This document shows positions 1 to 11,074 of a stretch of DNA of 64,000 bases, in pieces; the stretch's first letter is position 1; the number at the start of each line of letters is the position of its first letter. The position numbers were made by a program, and so were the translations under genes. Origin of the DNA: Ereboglobus sp. PH5-10 (GTDB lineage Bacteria; Verrucomicrobiota; Verrucomicrobiia; Opitutales; Opitutaceae). The notes below the pieces were generated by a model. That model ran no database searches. It saw only the letters and a program-made list of their open reading frames with translations, and had not been told where the DNA came from. The stretch spans positions 310,001 through 374,000 of the forward strand of contig NZ_JAQFIP010000001.1 of NCBI RefSeq assembly GCF_029504735.1. Reading direction: 5' to 3'.

Positions 1-899
1 ATCCACGGGAGCTTTTCGGCGCCTGCGTGCCAGGGGGCGTCCACGGGAAGGTTGCCCGTGCTCGCGGTTGCATCGTCCCAGCGGAAATCCGGCGCGAGGT
101 AGCGAAGCCGAATCTCCTTTTGCTCTTGTCCGCAAACCAGCGTGCCCCTGTCGCCGTAAATCGCGCAGCACGGCGCGGGCAGCGCGACGGAATTGCTGAT
201 TTCGATTTCGACAACAACGCCATTTTCCGACTCGAGCATGATGCGCGCATGGTCGTCGGCATCGCCCGGCGTGAGCACGCGCCGCAAATAACTCCACACA
301 TTGCGCACCGGCGAGCCGGCGAGAAATTGCAACGCGTGATCGAGCAAATGCGGCCCCCAAACACTGAGCTGTCCGCCGCCGCAATCGAGCCGCATTTGCC
401 AGTCGGTGCGACGCATGAAGGTGTGGTGCTTGGCGAGTTTCACCGCGTAAACATTTCCCAAGATTCCATCGCGGACGATTTCGAGTGCGTTTTGAAACGC
501 CGGCTCAAAGCGGTGGTTGTGTCCGCAATAAAGTTTGCCGGGATACTCGCGGACGAGCCGTTGCAAAATCGCGTAGTCCCGCGCGGTGACGCCAATCGGT
601 TTTTCCAGCAAAACCATTTTGCCGGCGGCGAGCGCCTGCTCGGCATGGCGCGCGTGGTCGAGCGAAAGCGTGGCGATGATCGCCAGCTCCATGTCCGGAT
701 CGGCGATAAAATTCGCAAAATCCGTGTAAGGTTTTCCGTGATACTTCGCGGCGGTTTCGCGCGCGCGATTTTCGTCGATGTCGCAAAACGCAACGGGCTG
801 ATACCGTTCCCGGTTTTCGGAGAAAAACCGGCAGTGTTGCGCGCCGATGCGGCCAAGGCCGCAAACGCCAAACTTGATGGGTGCCGACGATGTCTTCAT
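1..899 (-). CDS. Gfo/Idh/MocA family oxidoreductase (3' end cut by window edge)
   Basis: Predicted NAD(P)-dependent sugar or cyclitol dehydrogenase. The reading frame starts MKTSSAPIKFGVCGLGRIGA, which contains the N-terminal Rossmann motif GxGxxG (GLGRIG). It continues with LLEKPIG, the family EKP motif, and later WGPHLLDHAL, matching the conserved substrate-site GPHxxD. The frame stays open to base 1, so the C-terminus lies outside the window; 299 codons are visible. The ATG overlaps the TGA of the preceding oxidoreductase gene as ATGA, so the two are almost certainly translationally coupled. Together with the upstream dehydrogenases it forms an operon of three oxidoreductases. The substrate cannot be read from the sequence. 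Confidence 0.9.
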   Translation of the reverse strand, partial: MKTSSAPIKFGVCGLGRIGAQHCRFFSENRERYQPVAFCDIDENRARETAAKYHGKPYTDFANFIADPDMELAIIATLSLDHARHAEQALAAGKMVLLEKPIGVTARDYAILQRLVREYPGKLYCGHNHRFEPAFQNALEIVRDGILGNVYAVKLAKHHTFMRRTDWQMRLDCGGGQLSVWGPHLLDHALQFLAGSPVRNVWSYLRRVLTPGDADDHARIMLESENGVVVEIEISNSVALPAPCCAIYGDRGTLVCGQEQKEIRLRYLAPDFRWDDATASTGNLPVDAPWHAGAEKLPW

Positions 900-1963
900 T
901 GCGCGACTGGCGTGGTTTGAGGTTTGCCAACGGCGTAACCGGAGGCGGCAAGCAGGACTTCCTGCACGAGGCAGTCGTGGTTGCCATTGAGGAGGATGTC
1001 GGGTGAGGCCGGGGACTTTGTTTCGCCGCGGATGGTTTGCGCGAATTCGAGCAACTGATCCTCGTAGCGGTCGCGGACGGGGCCGAAGTCGAGCGTGTGC
1101 GCGCCGGCCTCGCGCTCCTCGTTGCCATCGAGCAGGACGAGGCTCATTTGCAGCGGCTGCCCGTCGAAGCGTTCCAGCGGGCAGAGCTCGACGGAGCCCT
1201 TGGTGCCGCAGATTTTCAAGCGGCGTCGCTCAAGGCCGCCCACCTCGCGGCTGCAGGCGCGGAGCGTCACGGTGGCGTTCGGGTAATCCAAAATCGAAAC
1301 GCAGTTGTTGTGAATGCCGGGCTTGTCGCCGGGCGCGGTTTTCAAGAGGGGAAAAACACCCGACGGGCGCCCGAGCAGCGAGACAACGAAGTCCACCAAG
1401 TGGCAGCCGAGATTGAACATGAGGCCGCCCTGGAACTTCCCGATGTAATCCTCATAGGACTCGTTGCCGTAGTTGTGGCTCATGCTTGCCTGAACCTCAA
1501 AAATTTCGCCGAGCCAGCCGCGTTTTGTCGCGTCGAGAATCCAGCGCATCGCGGGGTTGCCGCGAAACATGTAGCCCATCTGGAACGCGAGGCCGCGCGC
1601 CTCGTAATCGCGCCGCAGCCGCGCGAAGGGAGCCAGTTCCTCGCCGCCGGGCTTGTCCATGTGAATCGGAAGATTGTGCGCAAGGCAGCGATTCGCCGCC
1701 GGCACCAGCTCGGAGTTGGGAACCTCGACGGCCACGGCGTCCAGGCCGGGCATCGCAAAAAGCTCCTCCTCGGTCAGGCGCGGCAGGCCCTCGTAGGCGG
1801 ATTCCTCCTTGTCCCAATGGATGTAGTTCGCCGCGCGCGTCGTGGCGCGATCGTCCACGACGCCGACAATTTCAAAGGCGTCCGGACGCAGGCGCAACGA
1901 GCGCATCTTGCCCGCGGCGTGCTCATGGCTCACGCCGAGCTGCGCGATCTTGATCGGTTTCAT
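896..1963 (-). CDS. Gfo/Idh/MocA family oxidoreductase
   Basis: 355-residue member of the Gfo/Idh/MocA superfamily of NAD(P)-dependent oxidoreductases acting on sugars and related polyols. The N-terminus (MKPIKIAQLGVSHEHAAG) has a variant nucleotide-binding loop, LGVSHEHA in place of the usual GxGxxG. HMDKPGGEELAPF replaces the canonical EKP motif, and NLGCHLVDFVV gives the conserved GCHxxD catalytic-site segment. The ATG overlaps the stop of the dehydrogenase gene at 1960-2985 by 4 bases, and its own stop overlaps the next start by 4 bases, so it is the middle gene of a tight three-gene operon. The altered N-terminal loop is shared by a subset of family members; I infer cofactor binding is retained. 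Confidence 0.9.
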   Translation of the reverse strand: MKPIKIAQLGVSHEHAAGKMRSLRLRPDAFEIVGVVDDRATTRAANYIHWDKEESAYEGLPRLTEEELFAMPGLDAVAVEVPNSELVPAANRCLAHNLPIHMDKPGGEELAPFARLRRDYEARGLAFQMGYMFRGNPAMRWILDATKRGWLGEIFEVQASMSHNYGNESYEDYIGKFQGGLMFNLGCHLVDFVVSLLGRPSGVFPLLKTAPGDKPGIHNNCVSILDYPNATVTLRACSREVGGLERRRLKICGTKGSVELCPLERFDGQPLQMSLVLLDGNEEREAGAHTLDFGPVRDRYEDQLLEFAQTIRGETKSPASPDILLNGNHDCLVQEVLLAASGYAVGKPQTTPVAQ

Positions 1964-2985
1964 TTGAGCAACCTCCAGTCGAAGACCGCGCCGATGGGGA
2001 AGTCTTGCGGGGTTTGCGCGAGCGACGTGTAAACGGCGGGCGCCTCGAGCGGCGAATGGACGGCGGAGAGGATTTTCGCCATGTCAATCCGTCCGTCGGA
2101 CATGAAGTTGTGGACGGCGCGGGCGTCGTCGCGCCAAGTCCACGCGTGCGGGCGCGACTCCTGTTCGGGACGCGCTTGCGTGTGCGCGCCGATGAGCTCC
2201 ACGCCGGGGCGGTGCACCTCCTGGTAAAAATCAATCGCCGCGTCCGAGACGCGCGTGCAGCCGAGCAACGCGACGCGACCGAATCTCGCGGCAAATCCGA
2301 GCGACTGCTTCAGCGCGACGGATTGCCCCGTCACCTCGATGATCGCGTTCACGCCGCCGCGCGCCGCCGCGCGGATTTTTTCAATATAATCCGCGTCCGC
2401 GGGGTTGAACACATGATGCGCGCCAAGCGACATCGCGAGCTTCCGGCGAGCCTCGCTCAAATCCGACGCGATGCACGGCGCGGCACCGGCGACGCGGCAC
2501 AGCGCGACCGCGAACACGCCGAGGATTCCCAGCCCGACGACCGCGGCGCTCTCGCCGATTTCGAGCCGCGTCTTGCGCAAGCCGCCGAGCGAAAACCCGC
2601 CGATCACGCCGAACACCGCGTGCTCGGAGGGCAGCGCGTCGTCGTCGATTTTCACGAGGTTGTTTTCGGAAATGTAATTAAAACTCGAATGGCAGCTCCC
2701 CCAATGCGTCAGCACGCGGTCGCCGGCCTTCACGCCGCGGACATTTTTTCCGACCTCGGCGACGCGCCCCACCCCGCTGTAGCCGAGGTGTTTTGGAAAT
2801 TGTCCGGGCGCCGCGCCGGGACCGCCGAGGTTTGGCAAATCCATCAAGTTGGCGCGCTCCGTGCCCGCGCTGATGGCGGAGATTTCGTTTTCAACGAGCG
2901 CCTCGTCATCGGCGACGCCGCGCAGCGGCTCGTCGGTCAGCTCCGCCTTTCCTGCGGAAACAAACTGGATGATTTTTCGTTTCAT
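1960..2985 (-). CDS. Zinc-type/MDR alcohol dehydrogenase-like oxidoreductase
   Basis: 341-residue medium-chain dehydrogenase/reductase. Visible hallmarks are SAGTERANL near residue 40, the GroES-fold segment HLGYSGVGRVAEVG around residues 67-79, KAGDRVLTHW, and a Rossmann GLGILG at residues 151-156. The GTE motif and the lack of the four-cysteine structural zinc loop resemble the subgroup found beside Gfo/Idh/MocA genes, or fused to them in bi-domain oxidoreductases. It is the first gene of the operon leading to the two Gfo/Idh genes, with a 4-base overlap to the next gene. A role in sugar or polyol oxidation is inferred from the neighbours. The substrate is unknown. Confidence 0.85.
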   Translation of the reverse strand: MKRKIIQFVSAGKAELTDEPLRGVADDEALVENEISAISAGTERANLMDLPNLGGPGAAPGQFPKHLGYSGVGRVAEVGKNVRGVKAGDRVLTHWGSCHSSFNYISENNLVKIDDDALPSEHAVFGVIGGFSLGGLRKTRLEIGESAAVVGLGILGVFAVALCRVAGAAPCIASDLSEARRKLAMSLGAHHVFNPADADYIEKIRAAARGGVNAIIEVTGQSVALKQSLGFAARFGRVALLGCTRVSDAAIDFYQEVHRPGVELIGAHTQARPEQESRPHAWTWRDDARAVHNFMSDGRIDMAKILSAVHSPLEAPAVYTSLAQTPQDFPIGAVFDWRLLK

Positions 2986-3132
2986 GAGATTTTGCCTTTG
3001 GGTGTAAGTTTAGGGACGAAGTGGGTAGGAGAGGTTTTGCGGGAATTGCGACGGGCGCGAATTCTTCAACGCCGGACATCTTAGCAGAAATGTTTTCACC
3101 ACCGTCATTGAAAATGATTTTTGTTTTTCGAG

Positions 3133-3154
3133 TTTTTGAAAAATATTTCAAAAA
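3133..3154. promoter_or_regulatory. Operator-like AT-rich palindrome upstream of the dehydrogenase operon
   Basis: Perfect 9-bp inverted repeat, TTTTTGAAA then spacer AATA then TTTCAAAAA. It lies about 150 bases upstream of the start at 2985 in an AT-rich stretch that contrasts with the GC-rich surroundings. Symmetric sites of this size commonly bind dimeric repressors such as LacI or GntR types; which one, if any, is not known. No regulator gene is adjacent in the window. Confidence 0.4.
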
Positions 3155-3195
3155 TCCCGTTTTATTTTCACAAAACGAGAAAACAACGTCATCCT

Positions 3196-3257
3196 GGGAG
3201 CGCGGGCGTCCCGTCCGCACAAACCTTCAAGCCGGCGGGCGGGACGCCCGCGCTCCC
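3196..3257. repeat. REP-like palindrome (GSAGVPPA type)
   Basis: Two 23-bp arms, 3196-3218 and 3235-3257, are inverted copies with one mismatch around a 16-base loop. The arm begins GGGAGCGCGGGCGTCCCG. It lies in the 406-bp gap between the dehydrogenase operon and carB. When read through, it encodes the peptide type SAGVPPA/GTPALPG. The same arm sequence, slightly diverged, delimits the insertion inside carB at 5180-5318. Confidence 0.85.
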
Positions 3258-3303
3258 GGGGCAAGCGTGGTTTTGAATATCAACGCGCACGGATTTGGGG
3301 TGC

Positions 3304-3337
3304 AAAAAAGCGGCACGGAGGATGTCCGTGCCGCTTT
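3304..3337 (-). terminator. Rho-independent terminator of carB
   Basis: A perfect 13-bp stem (AAAGCGGCACGGA and its complement) closes a 5-base loop. On the minus strand it is followed by a run of T. It lies 55 bases beyond the carB stop, in the right orientation to end carB transcription. The rest of the gap holds the palindrome at 3196-3257 and a short GC-rich hairpin at about 3362-3384. Confidence 0.8.
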
Positions 3338-3391
3338 GAATTTTTTTGGCGAGCGGTGTCGAGGGCGCGCGCGAGGCGCGCCCCCACGCGC

Positions 3392-6763
<3,372 letters not shown>

Positions 6764-6870
6764 GTGTGTGGAAGGATTTGTGTAGGTTCGGGGCGCGAGT
6801 GGTAAATATTTCGTAACGCGTAGTCGATGGAAATTTTTGTAATAAAATTTGGAGGCGCAAAATTCCCCGC

Positions 6871-7773
6871 TCAGCAGGCTATGCGCGCCTCCGCGACAAA
6901 CGCACCGCGCCCGAGTGCGGCGCGCGCGCATTCCATCATCTCGCGCACGGCGTCCGCCGTCGCGTCATCGCGCAGCAACGCAAAACACGCGCTTCCGCTT
7001 CCGCTCATTCCCGCCGCCACGCCGAAGCGTCCGCGCAGTCGTGCCAGCAGCACCGGCAGCGCCACGAATTTTTCAAACGCCACCGGCTCCATGTTGTTGA
7101 ACAATAAACCCTCCGCGCCCGCCGTCGTATTTTCGAGCCACGCCGCAAGCCGGGCTTCCGCATTTTTTTCAGCCAGATAGCTCTCCGGCGCGCGCGCGGC
7201 CATCCGGCGATAAGACCATGCGGTGTTGATGCTCACATCCGGTTTGAAAATCAGAACCCGCCGCCCGGCCAGCCTTCGCGCCGCGCCCCCGGAGAGCGGC
7301 TCCGCGCGTTCGCCCCGTCCGCGCATCACGACCGGGCCGCCGTGCAAAAACAACGCGCAATCCGATCCGAGCCCGCCCGCAAGCGCCACCAGTTGCGCGC
7401 GCCCCAGCGGACGCCCGGCCGCATCGTTCAACGCGCGCAAAACCATCGCCGCGTTGCTGCTTCCCCCGCCAAGCCCCGCGCCCGTCGGAATCCGCTTGTG
7501 CAGGGAAAACCGCGCGCCCCTCCCCCACCCGCTTGCGTTGCGAAACGCCTCCGCCGCCCGCAAAACCAAGTTCGTCGCATCCACCGGCACCGCGGCGTCC
7601 GCGCATGTCAGTTCAAACGGCGCGCCCTCGCCCATAAACTCGATCCGTATTTCGTCGCCAAACGACACCGGCGCCACGACCGACAGCAAATCGTGAAACC
7701 CGTCCGCCCTCCGCCCCGTGATGGCGAGGAACAGGTTTATTTTTGCCGGGGAAAAAATGGACACCGTGTGCAC
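6871..7773 (-). CDS. ispE: 4-diphosphocytidyl-2-C-methyl-D-erythritol kinase
   Basis: GHMP-family kinase that phosphorylates CDP-methylerythritol in the MEP isoprenoid pathway; dxs of the same pathway lies at 21264-23210. Motifs seen are FSPAKINLFLAITGRRADGF at the N-terminus, the GHMP ATP loop IPTGAGLGGGSSNAA, and near the C-terminus AAGMSGSGSACFALL. I chose the GTG at 7773, just before HTVSIFSPAKINL, because IspE proteins begin a few residues before SPAKINL. The frame is open upstream to 7881, and an ATG at 7833 is possible but has no homology support. No clear Shine-Dalgarno marks the start. Confidence 0.9.
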   Translation of the reverse strand: MHTVSIFSPAKINLFLAITGRRADGFHDLLSVVAPVSFGDEIRIEFMGEGAPFELTCADAAVPVDATNLVLRAAEAFRNASGWGRGARFSLHKRIPTGAGLGGGSSNAAMVLRALNDAAGRPLGRAQLVALAGGLGSDCALFLHGGPVVMRGRGERAEPLSGGAARRLAGRRVLIFKPDVSINTAWSYRRMAARAPESYLAEKNAEARLAAWLENTTAGAEGLLFNNMEPVAFEKFVALPVLLARLRGRFGVAAGMSGSGSACFALLRDDATADAVREMMECARAALGRGAFVAEARIAC

Positions 7774-7945
7774 GTCGCGCCCATTCAAACACAGAACTCC
7801 CCGCACCTTGCAACACTGCTGACCTTCGTGCATATTTATTTTTGCAAAACAGACAATCATCCGCTGGACACACGTCCGCATTTTGCACAGCGTAGGTGTT
7901 TTAGTTTTTCGCCCTTCCCTCCCAAGTCCTCATCAAAACAACACC

Positions 7946-8668
7946 ATGCGCACATTACGTCTCGTTGTATCCGCCGGCATCGCCGCGGCCCTCGCGCTGG
8001 GCGTCATCGGCTGCGCGAAAAAGACGCCCGCAAGCATCCCGCTCTTCAACGGCAAGGACCTCGAGGGATGGATCGTCTGCGCCAAGGATGGCAACCCCAG
8101 CGCCGCCAAAACTTGGGGCGTGAGCAACGGCGTGATTACCGACACCGGCACCCCCGCCGGATATCTCCGCACCGCGCAACGCCACTCCAACTACCGCCTC
8201 ACCGTCGAATGGCGCTGGCTCGGGGCGCCCGTCGATGCGGACGGCAAACCCAGGCGGCGCAACAGCGGCGTGCTCCTCCACATGCAAGGCGAAGACGAAG
8301 TCTGGCCGAAATCCATTGAGGCCCAACTCATGGAAGGCAACGCGGGCGACTTTTATGTGTTCGGCGGAGTCGTAACCAAAGAACTTTTAGATCTGCGTAT
8401 GAAAGCCGAGGCAACCAACGATGGTGTTCAAATAAAAAACGCGATCAACAATCGCCTCCTCGCAAAAAAATCCCCGTCATCCGAAAAACCCGCCGGCGAG
8501 TGGAACACCTACGAAATCGTCTGCGCCGGCGACACCATCACGCTCATCGTCAACGGCGTTGAGCAAAACCGCGCCACCGGCGTCACCGTAAGCGAAGGCC
8601 ACATCTGCCTCCAATCCGAAGGCGCGCCGATGGAATTCCGCAACATCACCCTCACACCCCTCAAATAA
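7946..8668 (+). CDS. DUF1080 (3-keto-disaccharide hydrolase-like) lipoprotein
   Basis: 240-residue exported lipoprotein. The N-terminus MRTLRLVVSAGIAAALALG is followed by the lipobox VIGC, so it should be lipidated and outside the cytoplasm. The hallmark LFNGKDLEGW of the DUF1080 / 3-keto-disaccharide hydrolase domain follows, then a jelly-roll fold to the end (NSGVLLHMQ, EWNTYEIVC, MEFRNITLTPLK). Known relatives cleave 3-keto-glycosides made by Gfo/Idh/MocA dehydrogenases. The next gene downstream is an exported member of that dehydrogenase family, 77 bases away, which supports a joint glycoside oxidation and cleavage role. The ATG follows ACAACACC; an upstream in-frame extension to 7883 would ruin the signal peptide. 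Confidence 0.88.
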   Translation: MRTLRLVVSAGIAAALALGVIGCAKKTPASIPLFNGKDLEGWIVCAKDGNPSAAKTWGVSNGVITDTGTPAGYLRTAQRHSNYRLTVEWRWLGAPVDADGKPRRRNSGVLLHMQGEDEVWPKSIEAQLMEGNAGDFYVFGGVVTKELLDLRMKAEATNDGVQIKNAINNRLLAKKSPSSEKPAGEWNTYEIVCAGDTITLIVNGVEQNRATGVTVSEGHICLQSEGAPMEFRNITLTPLK

Positions 8669-8745
8669 ACCCACTTTCGGCGCGCCAGCGCTCAACTGAA
8701 AACTGTTAACCGCAAACTCATCATTAACCACTAAAACCAAAACTC

Positions 8746-10038
8746 ATGACACAACTCACCCGTCGTAAATTCCTCGGAACCGCCGCCGCGATCTCCGCCG
8801 TGCCGCTCCTCACAAAACTCCCCGCAGCCGCGTTTGCAGCCGGCTCGGATCGCATCAAGGTCGGCGTCATCGGCACCGGCGGACGCGGCGTCGGCGCCAT
8901 GCGCAACTGCCTCGCCGCCGATCCCTCCGTGGTCGTCTGGGCGCTCGGCGATGTTTTCAAGGACCGCGTTGATGAAGCCCGCGAAAAACTGATCAAGGGC
9001 AGCCCGAAAAGCCGCAAGCCCTCCGCCCCGGTTCCGTCCGACCGTTTTTTTGCCACACCCGAGCGCTGCTTCTCCGGCTTCGACGCCTACAAACAAGTCA
9101 TCGCCTCCGGCGTTGACCTCGTCATCCTCGCCGCCCCTCCGGGCTTCCGCCCGCTGCACCTCGAGGCCGCCATCAACGCAGGCAAGCACGTCTTCGCCGA
9201 AAAACCCGTCGCGGTTGACGCCGCAGGCGTGCGCAAAGTCATCTCCGTCGGCGAACTCGCCAAGCAAAAGAGACTCGCCATCGTCGCGGGCACGCAACGC
9301 CGCCACGCCGCCAACTACCTCGAAACCATGCGCCGCATCCACGACGGCGCCATCGGCGAGCTCGTCGGCGGCCAGTGCTACTGGCTCCAAAAAGAACTCT
9401 GGCACCGCGGGCGCAAACCCGAGTGGACCGAGATGGAATACCAACTGCGCAACTGGCTCTATTTCACCTGGCTGAGCGGCGACCACATCGTCGAGCAACA
9501 CGTCCACAACATCGACGTCATGAACTGGGCCTTCGGCGGCCCCCCCGTGAAAGCCCTCGGCATGGGCGGACGCCAGGCGCGCACCGATCCGAAATACGGC
9601 GACGCCTACGATCACTTCTCCGTCGAATTTGAATACGCCAACGGCGTGCGCGTGCAAAGCCTCTGCCGCCAGACGCCCAACGCCGCGGGTCGCGTCAACG
9701 AGCGCATCGTCGGCACCAAGGGCTACGCCATGGCCGACGGCAAAATCTTCGGCGCAAACAAATGGAAATACGACGGCGACACACCCGACGCCTTCAAGGA
9801 CGAGCACGTTGACCTCATCAGGAGTATCCGCGACGGCAACCCGCTCAACGAAGCCAAGCGCATTGCCGAGAGCACGCTCACCGCGATCCTCGGGCGCACC
9901 TCCGCCTACACGGGCAAGGAAATCAATTACAACTGGATACTCAACGCCTCGAAACAAGACCTCTCGCCGTCGCGTTACGAACTCGGCGCCGCGCCCGAAG
10001 TCGTGGTTCCCATCCCTGGCGTGACGCCGCTCGTGTGA
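8746..10038 (+). CDS. Tat-exported Gfo/Idh/MocA family oxidoreductase
   Basis: 430-residue oxidoreductase with a twin-arginine signal (TRRKFLGTAAAISAVPLL), so it is folded with its cofactor in the cytoplasm and then exported. The Rossmann motif VGVIGTGGRG, the EKPVAVDAAGV motif and a conserved EQHVHNIDVMNW segment near the active site are visible. Pairing with the DUF1080 lipoprotein just upstream fits the extracytoplasmic 3-keto-glycoside route, in which a Gfo/Idh enzyme oxidises the C3 hydroxyl and the hydrolase or lyase cleaves the product. That function is inference from context; the enzyme class and export signal are read directly. Confidence 0.92.
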   Translation: MTQLTRRKFLGTAAAISAVPLLTKLPAAAFAAGSDRIKVGVIGTGGRGVGAMRNCLAADPSVVVWALGDVFKDRVDEAREKLIKGSPKSRKPSAPVPSDRFFATPERCFSGFDAYKQVIASGVDLVILAAPPGFRPLHLEAAINAGKHVFAEKPVAVDAAGVRKVISVGELAKQKRLAIVAGTQRRHAANYLETMRRIHDGAIGELVGGQCYWLQKELWHRGRKPEWTEMEYQLRNWLYFTWLSGDHIVEQHVHNIDVMNWAFGGPPVKALGMGGRQARTDPKYGDAYDHFSVEFEYANGVRVQSLCRQTPNAAGRVNERIVGTKGYAMADGKIFGANKWKYDGDTPDAFKDEHVDLIRSIRDGNPLNEAKRIAESTLTAILGRTSAYTGKEINYNWILNASKQDLSPSRYELGAAPEVVVPIPGVTPLV

Positions 10039-10059
10039 TTTTGACTTCGTCAATCGCAA

Positions 10060-10091
10060 CAAGGGGCGGCGCTTAGCCGCCCCTTTGTTTT
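10060..10091 (+). terminator. Rho-independent terminator
   Basis: GC-rich stem CAAGGGGCGGC with its complement GCCGCCCCTTTG around loop GCTTA, then GTTTT. It lies 21 bases after the stop of the Tat-exported oxidoreductase and should end the DUF1080-oxidoreductase transcript. Confidence 0.75.
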
Positions 10092-10122
10092 GCACGACCC
10101 GCCTTCGGCCCAACCAGCCCTC

Positions 10123-10151
10123 TTGACAGCGCGCGCTCACTTGCTTAGTTC
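10123..10151 (+). promoter_or_regulatory. Possible sigma70-type promoter for the HNH gene
   Basis: A perfect -35 TTGACA at 10123-10128, a 17-base spacer and a weak -10 TAGTTC at 10146-10151, ending 11 bases before the ATG. This implies a very short or absent leader. The poor -10 match keeps this tentative. Confidence 0.35.
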
Positions 10152-10162
10152 ACATTTCCCGT

Positions 10163-10780
10163 ATGGAGGCTGTCCTCGAACAACCAGTGCTGGTCTTAAA
10201 TCGCCTTTGGCAGGCGATTAATGTGATCGGCGCCAAACGCGCCTTCGCGTTGCTTGCGCGGGGACACGCCCAAGTCGTCCATCACCACGAAGAGGACTTT
10301 CACACCTTCTCGATGATGGACTGGATCGACTTCTCGCACCACAACCCGCCCCTGACCGACAACGAAATCGTCCACACCCCCACCCGCCGCATCCGCCTGC
10401 CTCGCGTCATCCTGCTCACCTTTTTCGACAAGCTCCCCTGCAAAGAACTCAAGCTCACGCGCAACAACGTCTTCGAGCGCGACAAAAACCAGTGCCAGTA
10501 TTGCGCAAAGATTTTCCCGCGGGAGGAACTCAACCTCGACCACGTGATTCCGCGCCACCACAACGGACGCACCACATGGGAAAACATCGTCTGCTCCTGC
10601 ATCCGCTGCAACACGAGAAAAGCCAACCGCCTCCCCCACGAGGCTGGAATGCGCCTCATCCGCAAACCGCAAAAACCCAAATGGCGCCCCGTGATCAGCC
10701 TCATGCTGAGCCGCCACGACCGCGAAATGTGGAAGGACTACCTCGACCTCGCCTACTGGAACGTGGAATTGGAGGAGTGA
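10163..10780 (+). CDS. HNH endonuclease
   Basis: 205-residue HNH-family protein. A four-cysteine zinc site (CQYC at 111-114, and C146, C149) frames the HNH core: LDHVIPRHHNGRTTWENIVC with D126-H127 as the catalytic pair and N141 in the helix. This form (an N-terminal segment VLNRLWQAINVIGAKRAFALL, then HNH) is widespread in bacteria as a free-standing housekeeping HNH gene of unclear role, and is not part of a recognisable restriction or phage cluster here. It stands alone between two terminated units. Confidence 0.9.
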   Translation: MEAVLEQPVLVLNRLWQAINVIGAKRAFALLARGHAQVVHHHEEDFHTFSMMDWIDFSHHNPPLTDNEIVHTPTRRIRLPRVILLTFFDKLPCKELKLTRNNVFERDKNQCQYCAKIFPREELNLDHVIPRHHNGRTTWENIVCSCIRCNTRKANRLPHEAGMRLIRKPQKPKWRPVISLMLSRHDREMWKDYLDLAYWNVELEE

Positions 10781-11074
10781 GCCGGCGCGTTGCCGTTTTT
10801 CACAGGGGCGTTGCTTGCGACTCCCAATTCGGCATCACAGGCCGAAAATTCCTAAAAAATTCCCGCTTGCCCTGCCCCAATCTTTCCCCATCTTTTTGAC
10901 CTCTTGCGGCACTCACTCATGTCAAGCCGGCGCGCCGCATCGCTTCCGCCGGCCTCAGTAACCGTTAACCTTCAACCAAACGGCTTCACACGAAGCCTCC
11001 CGCGAAGGGCCGGCGTCCCGAAGCGAGGCGAAGGTTCCGCGCGACGCGTCCCACGGACGCACTGAAAGACACAC
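10781..11074. other. Intergenic leader region of rpsA
   Basis: 294 bases without a credible gene. The distal third (about 10990-11060) is a GC-rich stretch that translates as REGPASRSEAKV-like peptide, a sequence type often seen as repeats in this phylum, but I find no clean palindrome in it. A TTGACC at about 10897 could be a -35 box, but no matching -10 is evident. No S1-autoregulation structure could be established by eye. Confidence 0.4.

Noticed and set aside
6871-7881. Longer ispE starting at 7881
   Set aside because: The 36 extra residues (Cys-rich) match nothing in the family; IspE proteins begin just before SPAKINL, hence GTG at 7773.
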